NCBI RefSeq assembly: GCF_019492055.1
Contig: NZ_JAICBX010000002.1
Coordinates: 1 to 64,000 of the forward strand
Reading direction: 5' to 3'
DNA length: 64,000 nucleotides
Origin: Flavimaribacter sediminis
GTDB taxonomy: Bacteria > Pseudomonadota > Alphaproteobacteria > Rhizobiales > Rhizobiaceae
A program made the position numbers and the translations under genes. Each line of letters opens with the position of its first letter. Positions within the stretch are counted from its first letter, which is position 1. The notes under the pieces are model-generated. The model was not told the DNA's origin. It made no database searches and worked only from the letters and a program-made list of their open reading frames with translations. Of the stretch, positions 31,571 to 40,299 are shown in pieces.

Positions 31571-34518
31571 CACAGGCTTTCCGGCTCACCAAGGGCGGTC
31601 TGGTCGACAGATCGCAAACGCTCGAATTTCGCTTCGACAGCGCCGCCTTTAACGGACACGGCGGCGACACACTGGCGTCGGCGCTGCTTGCCAACGGCGT
31701 GCGCCTGGTCGGACGCTCCTTCAAATATCATCGGCCGCGCGGCGTTTTCTCGGCCGGCTCCGAAGAACCCAACGCCCTCGTCGAACTTCGTCGCGGCGCA
31801 CGACAGGAGCCAAATACGCGCGCGACCATGGCGGAGCTTTTTGGCGGGCTCGACGCGCGCAGCCAGAATTATCGCGGTTCGCTCAAATACGATCTGTTGG
31901 CGGTCAACGACCTGCTTTCGCCATTCCTCTCGGCCGGGTTCTACTACAAGACGTTCATGTGGCCCAAATCCTTCTGGGAGAAGCTCTACGAACCCGCAAT
32001 AAGGGCCGCCGCCGGGCTTGGCCGACTGTCGCGCGAACCCGATCCCGACGCCTATGACAAGGGGTATCTGCATTGCGATATCCTGATTATCGGCGCAGGC
32101 CCGAGCGGCCTTTCCGCAGCCTTGACAGCAGGACGGGCCGGCGTGCGGGTGATCCTGGCGGATGAAGATTTCCGGGTTGGCGGGCGGTTGAACGCGGAAA
32201 CGCTGGGCGTCAACTACATGGCGGGCAGCGACTGGGCCGACGCGGCGCGCGCCGAACTCGCTGCAATGGACAATGTGCGCATCTTGACGCGGACGACTGT
32301 CTTCGGCGCCTATGATCACGGGATCTACGGCGCAATCGAACGTCAGACAGATCACCTGCCGCATGGCAGCGGCAAACCCCGGCAGGTGCTCTGGCGCATC
32401 TACACGAAACGCGCGATCGTGTGCGCAGGCGCCACCGAACGGTCGATCGCCTTTTCCGACAACGACCGGCCGGGCGTGATGCTCGCGGGCGCGGTGCGCG
32501 CCTATGCAAACCGTTTCGCAGTCGGAACCGGCGCATCCGTGGCGATTTTCACCAATAATGACACGGGATGGCGCACGGCTTCCGACCTCTCGGCCAAAGG
32601 CATTTCAATCGCTGCGATCATCGACACCCGCGAGACCTCACCGCTTGCAGCGCCGCGGGGAGCCGCCGTCGTCATGGGTGGACGCGTCACCGGAACGAAG
32701 GGCAGACACGGCGTTCGGTCCATCACTCTCGCAAGCGGGCAAACGATCGAATGCGACTGTCTGGCCATTTCCGGCGGCTGGAGCCCGAACGTGCATTTGA
32801 CCTGCCATCAGCGCGGCCGACCGCAATGGAAAGAGGATATCGCCGCTTTCACGCCCGGCGGCGACCTGCCTGTCGGCATGCGCGTCGCCGGCGCAGCGAG
32901 AGGGACATTTTCCCTCCAGAACTGCCTTGCTGACGGCCGCGAAACAGCAGTCGAAATCCTTGAGAAGTTCGGCCTCAATCCACCGGCCGACGACTCGCTG
33001 ACAGCCGATGAGGAAGCAACGTCGATCTCGGCGTTCTGGCATGTTCGGGAAGGCAAAGGCCGGGCTTTTGTCGATCTGCAGAATGACGTTACGGTGAAGG
33101 ATATCCGCCTGTCGCACCAGGAGGGTTTCCGGTCTGTCGAGCATCTCAAGCGCTACACGACGCTGGGCATGGCGACGGATCAGGGACGCACCGCAAACGT
33201 GCTGGGCCTCGCCATTCTGGCGCAGGCGTCCGGCAAATCCATTCCTGAAACCGGGACGACCATCTTCCGCCCACCTTATACGCCGGTCGCAATCGGCGCG
33301 ATCGCAGGGCGGAGCCGCGGCAAGGAATTCCGTCCGGTCCGCAAGACGCCCGGCCATCGCTGGGCCGAGGAAAACGGCGCCGACTTTGTCGAATCCGGTT
33401 TGTGGATGCGGGCGCAATGGTTCTCCCGCGAAGGCGATACGCACTGGCGTCAAAGCTGCGACCGGGAAGTGCAGCAAACAAGAGCTTCGGTTGGTATTTG
33501 CGACGTGACCACGCTCGGCAAGATCGATATCCAGGGCCGCGACGCCGCCGAGTTCGTCAATCGCGTCTACAGCAACGGCTTTGCAAAATTACCGGTCGGC
33601 AAGTGCCGCTACGGATTGATGCTGCGTGAGGACGGTCTCGTCATGGATGACGGCACGACGGCGCGGCTCGGTGAAAACCACTTCGTCATGACGACGACCA
33701 CCGCCAACGCGTCGACTGTCTTTAAACATCTCGAATTCTGTCGCCAGTGCCTTTGGCCGGGTCTCGACGTGCATCTGATCTCCGTGACGGAACAATGGGC
33801 GCAGGCGGCCGTTGCAGGTCCCAATGCCCGCAAGCTTCTGGAACAACTCCTCGACCCTGATCATGACATTTCCAGCGACGCCTTCCCGTTCATGGCCTGC
33901 GGAGAAATCACCGTCTGCGGAGGCGTTCCAGCCCGCCTCTTCCGGATTTCGTTCTCAGGCGAACTCGCCTACGAGATCGCTGTTCCTGCGCGCTACGGGA
34001 ACTCTCTCATGGCGACTTTGATGAAAGCCGGAGAGGAGTTCGGTGCAACGCCATACGGCGTCGAGGCGCTGAACGTGATGCGGATAGAAAAGGGCCACGC
34101 CACCGGCAGCGAACTGAACGGACAGACGTCGGCGCGCGATCTCGGCCTTGGCCGCATGATGTCCGAAAAGAAAGACTATATCGGCCGCGTGCTGTCGCAA
34201 CGTGAACACCTCGCGCGGGAGGACGGTCTGAAACTTGTCGGTTTCAAGCCGGTTGACACAGCGCAGGAATTGAAGGCCGGCGCGCACTTCATCGCAAAGG
34301 GCAAGGAAATGACCACGGAAAACGACGAGGGCTGGATGACTTCAGTCGCATGGTCGCCCAACCTGCAGACTTCGATCGGTCTCGGCTTCATTGAAAGGGG
34401 CGACAGCCGCATTGGAGAGACCGTGATCGCCGCCGACCCGTTGCGCGACAAGTCAACTGAAGTCGAGATCTGCTCGCCGCACTTCGTCGATCCTGAAGGG
34501 GAGCGACTCCGTGGCTGA
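31567..34518 (+). CDS. soxA: sarcosine oxidase alpha subunit
   Basis: A 983-residue protein of normal family length. The N-terminal part has the ferredoxin-like segment of SoxA (GVRLVGRSFKYHRPRGVFSA), followed by an NAD-binding domain (ILIIGAGPSGLSAALTAGRA at about residue 175), a second Rossmann region, and from about residue 610 a GcvT-like tetrahydrofolate domain (FSGELAYEIAVPARYGN, GVEALNVMRIEKGHATGSEL). It accepts the imine from SoxB and makes methylene-tetrahydrofolate. It overlaps soxG by 8 bases. Confidence 0.96.
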   Translation: MTQAFRLTKGGLVDRSQTLEFRFDSAAFNGHGGDTLASALLANGVRLVGRSFKYHRPRGVFSAGSEEPNALVELRRGARQEPNTRATMAELFGGLDARSQNYRGSLKYDLLAVNDLLSPFLSAGFYYKTFMWPKSFWEKLYEPAIRAAAGLGRLSREPDPDAYDKGYLHCDILIIGAGPSGLSAALTAGRAGVRVILADEDFRVGGRLNAETLGVNYMAGSDWADAARAELAAMDNVRILTRTTVFGAYDHGIYGAIERQTDHLPHGSGKPRQVLWRIYTKRAIVCAGATERSIAFSDNDRPGVMLAGAVRAYANRFAVGTGASVAIFTNNDTGWRTASDLSAKGISIAAIIDTRETSPLAAPRGAAVVMGGRVTGTKGRHGVRSITLASGQTIECDCLAISGGWSPNVHLTCHQRGRPQWKEDIAAFTPGGDLPVGMRVAGAARGTFSLQNCLADGRETAVEILEKFGLNPPADDSLTADEEATSISAFWHVREGKGRAFVDLQNDVTVKDIRLSHQEGFRSVEHLKRYTTLGMATDQGRTANVLGLAILAQASGKSIPETGTTIFRPPYTPVAIGAIAGRSRGKEFRPVRKTPGHRWAEENGADFVESGLWMRAQWFSREGDTHWRQSCDREVQQTRASVGICDVTTLGKIDIQGRDAAEFVNRVYSNGFAKLPVGKCRYGLMLREDGLVMDDGTTARLGENHFVMTTTTANASTVFKHLEFCRQCLWPGLDVHLISVTEQWAQAAVAGPNARKLLEQLLDPDHDISSDAFPFMACGEITVCGGVPARLFRISFSGELAYEIAVPARYGNSLMATLMKAGEEFGATPYGVEALNVMRIEKGHATGSELNGQTSARDLGLGRMMSEKKDYIGRVLSQREHLAREDGLKLVGFKPVDTAQELKAGAHFIAKGKEMTTENDEGWMTSVAWSPNLQTSIGLGFIERGDSRIGETVIAADPLRDKSTEVEICSPHFVDPEGERLRG

Positions 34519-35074
34519 ATTCGACCTGATCGCAGAAACGCCCCTCAACGGCCTTCACCGGACATTCGAAGACGTCGTCATCGAGGAAGTCACAGGCCGC
34601 GCCGTCGTTTCGGTCGCCTTCTCCGACCGGGCAAATCTTGAACGGACCATGCGGAAAAGCCTGGATCTGAAGCTTCCCTTTGTCGGCAACACAGCCCGTG
34701 TTGAAACAAGGGATCTCCTGGTTCTCAGCCTCCAATCCGACCAGATCTTCGTGCTGTTCCCGCAGACCGGTCATCGGCCGGACCTGGAAATCGCAGAGAT
34801 TGCAGGCGATCAGGGTTCCGTCACGGATCAATCGGACGGATGGGCGTTGCTGCGCGTCTCCGGCCCCGGATCTCGCACGGCGCTCGAGCGGATCTGCATG
34901 CTCGACCTGCATCCGGATATATTCACGGTCGGTGCCGTCGCCCGCACCGTGATGGAACATCTCGGCATGATCATTCACCGCAACGACGAGCATTCTTTCC
35001 TGCTGATGTCGGCTCGTTCCTCCGCCGAATTTTTTGCCCATGCGGTGGTGACGAGCGCGGAGAATGTGAGTTGA
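34511..35074 (+). CDS. soxG: sarcosine oxidase gamma subunit
   Basis: A 187-residue protein starting with a GTG inside the soxA 3' end. The DQSDGWALLRVSGPGSRTAL and RICMLDLHPDIF segments and the ARTVMEHLGMIIH motif are typical of SoxG, which resembles a small GcvT-like domain and stabilises the heterotetramer. It completes soxBDAG; folate genes often found nearby are not present here. Confidence 0.92.
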   Translation: MAEFDLIAETPLNGLHRTFEDVVIEEVTGRAVVSVAFSDRANLERTMRKSLDLKLPFVGNTARVETRDLLVLSLQSDQIFVLFPQTGHRPDLEIAEIAGDQGSVTDQSDGWALLRVSGPGSRTALERICMLDLHPDIFTVGAVARTVMEHLGMIIHRNDEHSFLLMSARSSAEFFAHAVVTSAENVS

Positions 35075-35152
35075 CGGGCGGCGCGCTGCCTTTCGAAAGA
35101 CCATCGACTGACCTATAGTCCCCTCGAACATCAGCAGCGGGGATAAACCACA

Positions 35153-36565
35153 GTGAGTAACGAGACGCCGGCCGAAATTGGACTGATCGGGCTGGGGACG
35201 ATGGGTGCCGCCCTCTCCCTGAATATCGCCGAAAAGGGCTTCGGGATTGCGGTCTTCAACCGCACGGTCGCGACCACGCATTCGTTTTACGAAAACGCCG
35301 GCGATCTCGCGCAAAAAATCACCCCTTGCGATACTCTTGAAAGCCTCGTCGCGTCCATCCGGCCGCCCCGCGCGATCATCCTCATGGTGCCCGCGGGCGA
35401 TCCGGTGGACCAGCAGATCGCCGCCTTGCGTCCCTTGCTTGACGATGACGATCTGATCATCGACGCCGGCAACGCCAACTTCCACGACACGAACAGACGC
35501 GTCGCCGCGGCGGAAGACGAAAACCATCCCTTCCTCGGCATCGGCGTCTCCGGTGGAGAGGAAGGCGCACGTCACGGGCCGGCGATCATGGGCGGTGGTT
35601 CGGAAGCCTCCTGGCAGCGCGTCGCGCCGATCCTTGAAGCGATCGCCGCCGATTACGAAGGCGCGCCTTGCGCAACCTGGCTCGGCGAAGCCGGGACCGG
35701 TCATTTCGTCAAGACCGTCCACAACGGCATCGAATATGCGGACATGCAGATGATCGCCGAAATCTACGGCGTCATGCGCGACGGCTTGGCGATGCAACCG
35801 GCCGCCATCGCCGAAGTTTTCACGCGCTGGAACGACGGGCCGCTGCAATCTTATCTGATTGAAATTTCTGGAGAAGTCTCCCGCGCCGTCGATCCGGAAA
35901 CAGGCAAACCCCTGCTCGATGTCATTCTCGACAAGGCCGGCCAGAAGGGCACAGGCCGCTGGACGGCGATCGAGGCGCAGCATCTCGGCGCGCCGATCCC
36001 TTCCATCGAAGCGGCGGTCGCAGCCCGCAATATTTCGGCGCGACTGGCCGCGCGAAAGATCGGCGGCGACATTTATGGCGAGCCATCCCACGACGCCGAA
36101 TCGATAGACCTCGATCTTCTTGAGCGCGCGCTGATCGCCGGCAAGATCCTCTGCTATGCGCAGGGCTTCGATCTCCTGAAAGCAGCCAGCGACAGCTTCG
36201 CATGGAACCTGTCATTGCCCGATGTGGCGCGGGTCTGGCGCGCCGGCTGCATCATTCGGTCCTCGATGCTCAACGACATGGCGTCCGCCTTTACCGACGA
36301 GCCCGATACGAACCTGATGTTCGCGTCGCGCTTCGTCTCATTGTTGATGGAGAACGAGGCGTCATTGCGGTCGCTTGTCGCGAAAGCGGCAGCGGCGGCG
36401 CTGCCGGTACCGGCGCTCTCCTCCGCGCTTTCCTATTTCGACATGATGCGGATGCAGCGCGGCACGGCCAACATGATCCAGGCGCAGCGGGATTTCTTCG
36501 GACTTCACTCTTTTGAACGCCTCGATCGCGAAGGCAGCTTCCACGGCCCTTGGGCGGAGTCGTGA
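35153..36565 (+). CDS. gnd: 6-phosphogluconate dehydrogenase, decarboxylating
   Basis: A 470-residue protein of full Gnd length with a GTG start preceded by GGGGA. It carries the N-terminal NADP fold (IGLIGLGTMGAALSLNIAEK with FNRTV), the GVSGGEEGARHGPAIM substrate loop, the catalytic lysine in HFVKTVHNGIEYADMQ and the QKGTGRWTAIEA region. It oxidises 6-phosphogluconate to ribulose 5-phosphate with NADP+. It lies 78 bp after soxG on the same strand; cotranscription is possible but there is no metabolic link except NADPH supply. Confidence 0.95.
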   Translation: MSNETPAEIGLIGLGTMGAALSLNIAEKGFGIAVFNRTVATTHSFYENAGDLAQKITPCDTLESLVASIRPPRAIILMVPAGDPVDQQIAALRPLLDDDDLIIDAGNANFHDTNRRVAAAEDENHPFLGIGVSGGEEGARHGPAIMGGGSEASWQRVAPILEAIAADYEGAPCATWLGEAGTGHFVKTVHNGIEYADMQMIAEIYGVMRDGLAMQPAAIAEVFTRWNDGPLQSYLIEISGEVSRAVDPETGKPLLDVILDKAGQKGTGRWTAIEAQHLGAPIPSIEAAVAARNISARLAARKIGGDIYGEPSHDAESIDLDLLERALIAGKILCYAQGFDLLKAASDSFAWNLSLPDVARVWRAGCIIRSSMLNDMASAFTDEPDTNLMFASRFVSLLMENEASLRSLVAKAAAAALPVPALSSALSYFDMMRMQRGTANMIQAQRDFFGLHSFERLDREGSFHGPWAES

Positions 36566-36571
36566 AGCCGG

Positions 36572-37759
36572 TCAGACCTTGACCCAGGCGCCGTTCTTCT
36601 TCGATGACTTCACGCACGCCTCGATGAAGCGCATGCCCATGACGCCGTCCTCCACCGTCGGGAAAATCACGTCTTTGGGAACCTTGCCCTTCTTGCGACG
36701 CATGGCCCGAATTGCCATGGCCGCTTCGCTGTAGATATTGGCGAAACCTTCCAGATACCCTTCCGGATGCCCTGGCGGGACTCGCGTCATCCGCCCGGCC
36801 GCCGGTCCCGAGCCCGCCCCGCCGCGCGTTATCAGCTGCTTCGGCTTGCCGAATGGCGTGTACCAGAGATAGTTCGGATCGGCCTGCGTCCACTCGAGAC
36901 CACCTTTCGTCCCGTAAATCCGCAACTTCAGCCCGTTCTCGTTTCCGGGCGCCACCTGGCTGCACCAAACCATGCCCTTTGCGGGCTTCTCTTTCCCCTT
37001 TGCCTTGAACCTCAGCATGATGTGGGCGTTGTCGTCGAGCGGGCGCCCCTCGACAAAACTGTCGAGATCGGCTGCAAGGCTGTCCGTTTCGAGACCGGAA
37101 ACGAAACTGGCGAGGTTCCAAGCATGCGTGCCGATATCTCCGATGGAGCCGCCCGCGCCGGACTGTTTTGGGTCAGTGCGCCAGACCGCCTGTTTGGCGC
37201 CGGTGTCTTCCACCTTTTCCGTCAGCCAATCCTGCGGATATTCCGCATGGACGAGCCGGATATTCCCAAGCACGCCCTTTCCCACCATTTCACGGGCCTG
37301 ACGGATCATCGGGTAACCGGTGTAATTGTGGGTCAAGACGAACAGTTTGCCGGTCTTGTCCACCAGTTTGGCGAGTTTCTTTGCGTCAGCCAGGTTAGAA
37401 GTCAGCGGCTTGTCACAGATCACATGGATCCCTGCGTCGAGAAACGCTTTCGCCGCCGGATAGTGAACGTGGTTTGGCGTGACGATCGACACGGCCTCGA
37501 TGCCATCCTCGCGCGCTGCTTCGGCCTTCGCCATTTCCGCGAAACTTCCGTATGAGCGCTCGGGATCGAGGCCGAGTTCGGCGGCCGACGCGGCGGCCCG
37601 ATCGGGATCGGAAGACAACGCTCCCGCCACCAGATCATAATGTCCGTCGATACGCGATGCGATGCGATGAACCGCGCCGATAAAGGCGCCCTGTCCGCCG
37701 CCCACCATGCCGAGACGAATTGGGCTCGCTTCGCTGCTTGTTTTGGCTGCACTAACCAT
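36572..37759 (-). CDS. Gfo/Idh/MocA-family oxidoreductase
   Basis: The ATG at 37759, preceded by GGGGAGACGAC, gives 395 residues. Features are an N-terminal GMVGGGQGAFIGAVHRIASR dinucleotide fold, the catalytic lysine in CDKPLTSN, and GGSIGDIGTHAWNLASFVSG with the conserved D-x-x-x-H pair. It is the last gene of the 14-gene transporter/DHA-kinase operon, 10 bp after the isomerase. A Gfo/Idh enzyme paired with a TIM-barrel isomerase is common in inositol, polyol and keto-sugar catabolism, so it likely oxidises the imported polyol or a derivative. Confidence 0.88.
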   Translation of the reverse strand: MVSAAKTSSEASPIRLGMVGGGQGAFIGAVHRIASRIDGHYDLVAGALSSDPDRAAASAAELGLDPERSYGSFAEMAKAEAAREDGIEAVSIVTPNHVHYPAAKAFLDAGIHVICDKPLTSNLADAKKLAKLVDKTGKLFVLTHNYTGYPMIRQAREMVGKGVLGNIRLVHAEYPQDWLTEKVEDTGAKQAVWRTDPKQSGAGGSIGDIGTHAWNLASFVSGLETDSLAADLDSFVEGRPLDDNAHIMLRFKAKGKEKPAKGMVWCSQVAPGNENGLKLRIYGTKGGLEWTQADPNYLWYTPFGKPKQLITRGGAGSGPAAGRMTRVPPGHPEGYLEGFANIYSEAAMAIRAMRRKKGKVPKDVIFPTVEDGVMGMRFIEACVKSSKKNGAWVKV

Positions 37760-37769
37760 GTCGTCTCCC

Positions 37770-38825
37770 CTAAATACCCAGCATCTTGCGGATTTGCGCC
37801 TGATCGGTTTCGCCGCCGGCGAAATCGTCAAACGCCTTTTCCGTCACGCGGATGATGTGGTCGGCGATGAAGGGCGCGCCTTCCGCGGCGCCCTGTTCGG
37901 GATGCTTGAGACAGCACTCCCATTCGAGAACCGCCCAACTGTCGTAGTCGTACTGCGCAAGCTTTGAAAAGATGCCGGAGAAATCCACCTGACCGTCACC
38001 CAGCGACCGGAAGCGGCCGGCCCGTCCGACCCAGCCCTGATAGCCGGAATAAACCCCTTGCCGACCATCCGGATTAAACTCCGCGTCCTTGACATGGAAT
38101 GCGGAAATCCGCTCGTGATAGATATCAATGAAAGCCAGATAGTCGAGTTGCTGAAGCAGGAAATGCGATGGATCGTAGTTGATCGTGCAACGCTTGTGGC
38201 CGTCGAGCGCATCCAGGAACATCTCGAAAGTCGCACCGTCAAAAACGTCTTCGCCCGGATGGATTTCGTAGCCGACGTCAACGCCATTCTCTTCGTAGAC
38301 GTCGAGGATCGGCTTCCACCGACGCGCGAGTTCCGCGAAGGCCTCCTCGATCAGTCCGGCAGGCCGTTGCGGCCATGGATAGAGATAGGGAAACGCCAAC
38401 GCGCCGGTGAACGAAACGGATACGTCCAGGCCAAGATTGCGGGAAGCTTTCGCTGCATGCTGCATCTGCTTGACCGCCCACTGCTGGCGCGCGGCTGGAT
38501 TGTTGTGAACAGCTTCCGGCGCAAAGGCGTCGAACGCGCTGTCATAGGCGGGATGCACCGCGACCAGCTGACCCTGCAGATGCGTCGAAAGCTCCGTGAT
38601 TTCGACACCTGCATCGTTGCAGACACCTTTGACTTCGTCGCAATAATCCTTCGAAGAAGCCGCCTTTTCCAAGTCGAAGAGCCGACCATCCCAAGTTGGT
38701 ATCTGGACGCCCTTGTAGCCGAGAGAGGCGGCCCATTTCGCTATCGCCGGAAGCGAATTGAACGGCGCTGCATCGTCCGCGAACTGGGCCAGGAATAGCG
38801 CCGGGCCCTTGATATTCGTTGCCAT
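37770..38825 (-). CDS. sugar phosphate isomerase/epimerase-type TIM-barrel protein
   Basis: The ATG at 38825 follows GAGGAGAAAACAC and gives 351 residues. The xylose isomerase-like metal site appears in VDVGYEIHPGEDVFDG (Glu), CTINYDPSHFLLQ (Asp/His), ISAFHVKDAEF (His) and AVLEWECCL (Glu). The protein is longer than most IolE/IolI-like members because of a GWVGRAGRFRSLGDG insertion before the last strand. It is cotranscribed with dhaK (22 bp) and the Gfo/Idh gene. Confidence 0.85.
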   Translation of the reverse strand: MATNIKGPALFLAQFADDAAPFNSLPAIAKWAASLGYKGVQIPTWDGRLFDLEKAASSKDYCDEVKGVCNDAGVEITELSTHLQGQLVAVHPAYDSAFDAFAPEAVHNNPAARQQWAVKQMQHAAKASRNLGLDVSVSFTGALAFPYLYPWPQRPAGLIEEAFAELARRWKPILDVYEENGVDVGYEIHPGEDVFDGATFEMFLDALDGHKRCTINYDPSHFLLQQLDYLAFIDIYHERISAFHVKDAEFNPDGRQGVYSGYQGWVGRAGRFRSLGDGQVDFSGIFSKLAQYDYDSWAVLEWECCLKHPEQGAAEGAPFIADHIIRVTEKAFDDFAGGETDQAQIRKMLGI

Positions 38826-38847
38826 GTGTTTTCTCCTCGTTTGCTGC

Positions 38848-39849
38848 TCACATCCCCATGCGCAACGCCGCGGTATGGACCTGCGCATCCCACAATGTAA
38901 GCATATCCTCCTCAAGAGCCGTCACAGTGACGGAACAGCCGGCCATGTCAAGGGATGTCACAAAGGAACCGGTCAGCGAGCGCGCTATATTCACACCCTG
39001 TTTTTCAAGCACCTTCCGCGCGCTGTTGTGCATGAGATACAGTTCCATCAGGGGTGTTGCGCCGAATCCGTTGACAAGCAGCAGAACAGGTTTGCTTCTG
39101 GCCGCTCCCAATTCCCTGACGATGCCCTCGCAGATTTCTTCGGCGATCTCGTCGGCGGAAATCAGCTTGCCGCGACGCCTTCCCGGCTCTCCGTGGATGC
39201 CGACGCCGAATTCCATTTCGTCTTCACCGATGTCGAAGGTGGGTTTTCCGGCTGCCGGCACCGTGCAGCTCGTCAGCGCCACGCCGAAGGAACGGGTATT
39301 GGCGTTGACCCGTTTTCCGAGTTCCTGCAACGTCTCGAGATCCATGCCTGCTTCGGCGGCCGCCCCCACGATCTTTTCCACGACAAGCGTGCCGGCGACC
39401 CCTCGGCGTCCTGTGGTGAAGGTCGAATCCTCAACTGCCATGTCGTCATTGGTGACGACCTGAAGCACCCTGGCGCCGGCCATTTCGGAAGCCATTTCCG
39501 CCGCCATGTCGAAGTTCATGACATCGCCTTCATAGTTCTTGACGATGAACAGACAACCAGCCCCCGTATCGACGCCCTGGACGGCTTCCACCATCTGGTC
39601 GGGCGTGGGCGAGGTGAAGACCTCTCCGGGACAGGCGGCGTCGAGCATGCCGTGACCGACGAAACCGGCATGCAGCGGCTCATGTCCGGAACCGCCGCCA
39701 GAGATCAGCGCGACCTTCCCCTGCTTCAGTTCCTTGCGGCGAACGAACTTGCCAGAGGGCGCAAGCGTGACGATGTCCGCGTGGGCTGCGGCAAAACCTG
39801 CGAGGCTCTCCTGCAAGGCCGTTGATGGATCGTTGATGAACTTTTTCAT
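38848..39849 (-). CDS. dhaK: dihydroxyacetone kinase subunit DhaK
   Basis: A 333-residue protein preceded by GGGGAGG. It has the DhaK substrate pocket (LISGGGSGHEPLHAGFVGHG) and the histidine that forms the hemiaminal with the ketose (FGVGIHGEPG), plus the LVNGFGATPLMELYLM segment. DhaK binds dihydroxyacetone or a related short ketose and receives phosphate from ADP bound to DhaL. It is separated from dhaL by five genes, including the dedicated phosphorelay. Confidence 0.95.
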   Translation of the reverse strand: MKKFINDPSTALQESLAGFAAAHADIVTLAPSGKFVRRKELKQGKVALISGGGSGHEPLHAGFVGHGMLDAACPGEVFTSPTPDQMVEAVQGVDTGAGCLFIVKNYEGDVMNFDMAAEMASEMAGARVLQVVTNDDMAVEDSTFTTGRRGVAGTLVVEKIVGAAAEAGMDLETLQELGKRVNANTRSFGVALTSCTVPAAGKPTFDIGEDEMEFGVGIHGEPGRRRGKLISADEIAEEICEGIVRELGAARSKPVLLLVNGFGATPLMELYLMHNSARKVLEKQGVNIARSLTGSFVTSLDMAGCSVTVTALEEDMLTLWDAQVHTAALRMGM

Positions 39850-39875
39850 GATTTCCTCCCCGGGTGAATTGCCTG

Positions 39876-40286
39876 TCAGTCGTCCTTCCGGCTGGCAAGG
39901 GCCGCCATCTTGTGTGCGAACTCAGTGATCGCCTGATCGAAAAGTCTGTTCTGTTCCTCGTCGCCGAAATCCGGCGCCAGAATAGACAGATGGCGCAGCC
40001 GCTTGCCGTGGCCCGCCCGTTTCAACCGGCCGGGATGCGCCTTGTTGTATGCGTCCAGAAACTGCTGCTGCTCGGTCGACCCCATGTGGCAGACCGAAAA
40101 AATCGTCGCCAGATGGCGGGCCGGCAGCGGCGTGGCGTAGGAGGCGCTGGTGATCTGCGTCACGAAACTGCGGTTCTTGCCGAGCGCGTCTGCAAGCCGT
40201 TGCCGTGTGCCCGAAGGGCGACGGTCGATGAGCCCGCCCAGCAAGGTCTTGTAATCCCGGATTGCGTCTTCCGTATCGCTCGCCAC
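39876..40286 (-). CDS. small helix-turn-helix protein of the DHA-kinase operon
   Basis: The GTG at 40286, with GGGGA 6 bases before it, gives 136 residues; the longer frame overlaps ptsI. The segment TRQRLADALGKNRSFVTQIT looks like a lambda-repressor-type helix-turn-helix, and the C-terminal half is helical and charged. I do not recognise a named family. Position between ptsI (13 bp) and dhaK (26 bp) suggests it is a regulator or an accessory of the phosphorelay, perhaps replacing DhaR. Confidence 0.6.
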   Translation of the reverse strand: MASDTEDAIRDYKTLLGGLIDRRPSGTRQRLADALGKNRSFVTQITSASYATPLPARHLATIFSVCHMGSTEQQQFLDAYNKAHPGRLKRAGHGKRLRHLSILAPDFGDEEQNRLFDQAITEFAHKMAALASRKDD

Positions 40287-40299
40287 CAAAAGTCCCCGT

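Noticed and set aside
34388-36091. 567-codon minus-strand ORF opposite soxG and gnd
   Set aside because: Opposite strand is unequivocally coding for conserved enzymes; long antisense frames are common at this GC content.
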